From Acanthaster planci (taxonomy: Eukaryota > Echinodermata > Asteroidea > Valvatida > Acanthasteridae): 64,000 bases of DNA. The notes under the pieces are model-generated. The model did not search any database, had not been told where the DNA came from, and worked only from the letters and a program-made list of their open reading frames with translations. Positions 59,749 through 64,000 of this stretch are shown here, one piece after another. The first letter of the stretch is position 1; each line of letters starts with the position of its first letter. The stretch covers positions 1,729,807 through 1,793,806 of the forward strand of contig NW_019091369.1 in NCBI RefSeq assembly GCF_001949145.1, written 5' to 3'. The position numbers were made by a program, and so were the translations under genes.

Positions 59749-62700
59749 ACCCCAAGTTTATATTAACGCTAATTTTGGTAGCCTAATACAAGTGCTACTG
59801 TTAATGAGGAAAACGCTTACAAATTTCGGATTCGTCCAAATCGGTGCACAGTATTGACTCACTATAATCCCTTTTCTGTGTCATGTTAAATAACATTATA
59901 GGCAGAAGTCATTTAACTTCATGCTCTGGCTACATCTATTGCTATCTCTTGGTATTGCAAGGGCGTGAGATAAGTCGCTACAGAAGGCGATTCCGATATC
60001 AAAGTGGACTTTGCCTCCTTGCTACTCTGAGCGGATGTGAATGCCAAATGCCGATCTGCAAGTGCAACATCGATCGGGCATTCTCGGTTCGCTGGAGGCT
60101 TCCGGCACGCCAAATATGCACGGCCCATTAACAACGCACTTGTTTTTGTTTTCATTAAAAGCCCTTCTCGTTGCTTCCCATTTTGTGAATTTCAAGAAAA
60201 TATAAACGAAGCATAAAAGAACCATACACAATGCAATAAGATTTTTTTTAACAAAGCTTCATACAGAGATAATATATTCCCCTCCAAAGTAAATTCAGAT
60301 TGTGACGTGCGTTCGGGGTCGTTTGTTATTCATAAAAAAAAACAACAGTTTGGTCTTTACAATACAAAAGCGTTACGAATGGATTTGCCATTCTAGCAAC
60401 GAGATATTTAGCTACTCAAAAGCACACAGCAAAAGGCACTATATAGAAAGTGTCACTGCATTTCAGAGCACCATTAGGGGTCAAATTGCCGGCCTCCAAC
60501 GAGGTATCGCGTTGACAATTTACATAGTATATTCCCCACGAGAAACGATCGAGTCGTCCAGGCATTTCAATGCGCATCCATCTGCCACCCTCTCACCGTA
60601 CTTAAAAACATGCTGAACGGCTTATGGAGCTTTTAATTGTTCCATAAACCGAGGGAATCATTAATCCCAAAAGCTTATTTGCTGAGACTGCATTCAATGA
60701 CAACATGACGGCGTTCTGTCTTCCATGCTATTGTTTCAGAGATAGAATAATCCTAAACAAAATGCCGTTCTAAAACGCACTCGATCGGGTTATTTTCCAA
60801 ATGAATCCCGTGCGTTTCAATATCCATTTTACTTGGAAGTTCAAACTCTGCCGTGGCAATCCACTTAGCACCGCACTCCCAATTACATGCAGCGGAAACT
60901 TTCTACGGAACGAATATGGCCCCGGCGGAGGGCCCCTCAAAGTCTGGTGTCCCCGTGGCTACCTTAAGATAAGCCGCCCCCGTGACCCCTGACAATTTGA
61001 TCCTTGCCACATAACTGCATCTATTTCAAGAGAGTAGGATTTTTTTTAGTACATGTAGTTTGATTTATGTGTCATCGTTTTTCTGGTACAATAAAACCAG
61101 GGGTTGCTGAAAAGTGCATGGGCACTTGTTACCTAGAGACCTGAGGAAACCTATAAAAAAGACAGAGAAGACTGTTTCGGTGTCAGGGGTGGAAGTCTGG
61201 AATGATTTTCTACGGGGAGCCAACTGAATCAGACAAGATCTGAAAACCCTACACATCGCATCGACCTGAGTGGGACTCGATGGCAGGTCCCAGAGTTTGA
61301 AATGCATTACAGTGTATATCAATGCACGGGCCTGACTCGCGCCTGATCTATATGTGCTTCGGCTTCGGTCTCCCCTGCCAACTTAGACGATTTTTGTCGT
61401 ATCTCCCCTCCGTACACATTACTCGTTCCGTTCCCCAGGGGGAACCCCTTTCCTTTTTCCATCGCGAAACTCAACCACAACAACCGCCCCCAGCACTGTG
61501 GATAAACGCCGATACGATCAGGCGCGTCATCGAGGCACGGCGATGGCACGTCACTTTGAGAATGCCCGCACTGAGTCTCAGCGAAACAGCCGGCCCGTGT
61601 CCACGATCTTTCCCCTGGGCGGACAGGGCGCTGCTTTTAGCAATAATCCGTTGCGCGTTCGATGTTGTCAAGTTCGCAAGAGGGGAAAAACTCTGAACAC
61701 CGGCTGCTGTAGATAGTAAATGAACTGACTTCATGTCACAACCGATTTGGACAGGCAAGGGCGATGGTATTTTTGCACGGTGTACGGCTGTTAGGCTGTT
61801 AGCATGCCCAGTGGAAGTGCAACGGGCCGTGAGGGACCACGGCAAGATAAAAGTCGATAAAGTCAAAGAATCGAGCGAAGAGCTTAAATCGCTACTTGAA
61901 TGGCAGTTGACAAGACGGGGGAAGGACGGGCTGTTATGGGCGCTGCAGTTCAGCATTTTTTTCTCTTATCAGATGTCAGGTGATATCAGTGCGCAGAGCT
62001 TCAGACCTGTTACAATGCATCTTCATCGGTTGAACACAGTGGCTAAGGACACCATGGGGATGACTCTATTACAAGCAGTCAGGTGAACAATTAGCCACAT
62101 GAACAGGTCACGTGAACAGAAATGGATACTAGGAATATACACAAAAGGGTCACGTGATGCTATTACCAACTACCCGACGAAGACATAACTGCTACAAGGC
62201 ACTGTGACCAAGATAGTCGTGTTTCCAAACAGATTTCAAAGAGAGCCGTATAAGGATTACACAGTGTATGTGTCTTCTCAACATAGACGATGCAATCACT
62301 TTTACCGCAAGCGTCATGTGCAAAGAGAGAGCATACGATGAGGACCTATGGCCAAAATGTCAAAACGCAGCATACGCCAATGACATTGACATGTAAACAA
62401 CATCCGAATGTGCTTTTGCGACACTTAAAAGAGCATACTCTGCCGACTCCGCATGACGTCTCGGCACTCTCTAACCTCTCCAGGATTCTGCCCCGGACGT
62501 TGTTGCTAGGTAACGCATCATTAACACCTGCAAAGATCCCCTCTAATTGGAAACGTGCGTGCCATGCCTCTACAGCATGTTCGCATTTGCACGCAGCTGC
62601 ATATACGCTCAGAGCCCGCGGTTGAACAAGCGCGAAATCGCAAGTAGGCCTTTCAAACAATCGTTTTGGCTTGAAGCTTCGTCAAGATATTTCCAGCCGC

Positions 62701-64000
62701 GCGGCTTGAACTTAAGTCCACGTCTCCCACAAAGTTCGCGCCTTCGGGTGACACGAACGAACTTCACTCGAGTTTCCCCTTTCAAGGGACAACCACGAAT
62801 GTTTTCACGCACGAGTGCCAATGTTCTCAAAGAAAAAAAAAATCCCAACATGAGCAGAAAGTAATCGTCAAGAGATGCAGTCAATTTAGCCTGTTATTTA
62901 TGGTGTGTATGTCATTAAGATAACGAAAGTCCATCCCGGGATTGTGAGGTTACGAAGGAAGGAAACGCAAATATGTCTGGTCTCGTCATGCGACAGATAT
63001 GGACGGTGTGAGGAAAGGGAATATTAATCTGCCTTATCAAGCGCCAGGTCCCCGAACACGGACATTAAAGGGGGGGAGTGGCGGAGGGGGTGTGTTAAAA
63101 ACTAAACTGGTTCCCTTCACGTTTCTGAAGTTGGTGCAAAGTGCCGTGGGTAACCAGCCGCCATGTTCTGTTTACAAGTATCATGCACATGCACTTACTG
63201 TGCACTGCCCGAGTCAGTGCTTAACCAATGAGAGCCGACCAAAATTTACCTAGCACCAGCACCTCTGTTATTAGCGCGCGTACCGCTTGCTTCCACAAGC
63301 AAACTTTTAGCATTAAAATGTTGCGCTCAAGTTTCCATCAAATTCAACACGAGATAACGAAGTCACGCACGAATTTTTACCCGTTTAGATGACGGCCGGT
63401 TCATAACTTCAGGAGGATGCAAAAAGCAAAGTTGACGTCGCGAAACATTTTGCAGTGACATTCGCTCGACTCGAAATGGTTTCAAATAATTATTTGAATA
63501 GCACGAACATTTGATCAACTTTTGCGTGTCTGTTGGCTTTCGTCCAAACAGTGAACGGGCCAATGCATGGCACAGCTTTCATATTGGCAAGAGTTGTTGT
63601 GTGTAACACGCGGTGGTGTGCTGTCGTTTCCTTAACATCGGCATTCGGAATTCGAAATCAGAGCAGATGTCTGTTTTGCCGATAACGAAAGCTGGCCTGA
63701 CGCGCGTACATTTCCTTCTCAGTGACCTTCACTGGTTTCGGGAAACAATGTAATTGGTACGTGATACGTACACGCGACAACATCTGATATCTATCCACCA
63801 GAACATGCAAGAAGATTCCGTCTATTTTGTTAGGACGAGTCGCGCTGTGGAATTCTCCTTTTTCCATGGTGCAAACAGATCCAGATAAGTCAAGGATTCA
63901 CCTGCAAGGATTACCACAAACGCATCGATGGACAAAATAATGTGCGTTTTTGGTGTGACCGGTAAAATCCATATTGCAACGCAAAAGCAAAAGAAATTAT

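Larger units (their letters stand above)
50372..64000. other. Presumed first coding intron of the receptor, repeat-rich
   Basis: No further exon of the receptor was recognised in 13.6 kb, so this is likely intron, possibly with unrelated genes I cannot see. Repeats are listed separately (52753-54291 and 57453-59748). Quiet parts, 50400-52700, 54300-57450 and 59760-64000, contain only a short CT run (51401-51418), C-runs (50786-50795, 56581-56590) and small frames with no recognised homology, including 117 codons at 61733-62086 and 124 codons at 61322-61696. Confidence 0.45.

Noticed and set aside
61322-62086. Two frames of 124 and 117 codons in the receptor intron
   Set aside because: Not similar to anything I know and without splice or start support; could be genes, but I cannot support it.

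Overview
This is eukaryotic genomic DNA: genes are split by GT/AG introns, intergenic space is large and non-coding, and small inverted-repeat transposons are abundant. The gene set (cytosolic sulfotransferase, UNC-93A-like transporter, cytochrome b5/b5-reductase fusion CYB5R4, Ig-domain receptor, PLAC8/cornifelin protein, metabotropic glutamate receptor-like protein) and the frequent palindromic word TACATGTAC suggest a marine invertebrate, most likely an invertebrate deuterostome such as an echinoderm. The species is a guess; only the metazoan assignment is firm.

Layout. 0-1 kb: first coding exon of a sulfotransferase on the minus strand, running off the left edge. 4.1-6.8 kb: complete three-exon UNC93A-like gene (minus, 491 codons). 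9.8-16.1 kb: CYB5R4 (minus), twelve exons with consistent splice phases plus a doubtful last exon. 16.1-25.5 kb: TACATGTAC-rich DNA with an apparently intronless three-Ig receptor (plus) and a nearby 173-bp near-identical copy of part of its first Ig domain. 25.5-31.4 kb: a LINE relic, then a four-exon PLAC8-family gene (plus, 153 codons). 32.2-43.1 kb: an apparent old tandem duplication of about 6.8-7.1 kb; each unit has a roughly 2.1-kb non-coding repeat followed by a small secreted-peptide gene (minus), with a decayed signal exon between them. 43-48 kb: no gene recognised. 48.3-50.4 kb: candidate promoter, two uORFs and the first coding exon of a metabotropic glutamate receptor-like protein (plus). 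50.4-64 kb: presumed to be its first coding intron, packed with at least five families of short inverted-repeat elements, some nested.

The genes do not form a pathway. The most interesting region is 34.9-43.1 kb: two short secreted-peptide genes share a same-length signal exon (70 coding nt), a 5' UTR intron just before the ATG, and internal junctions all of the same phase, but have unrelated terminal exons (one with four cysteines, one with a tribasic site and two cysteines). I do not recognise this family. All exon models were built by eye from splice sites, reading phase and family similarity, with no transcript or database evidence.
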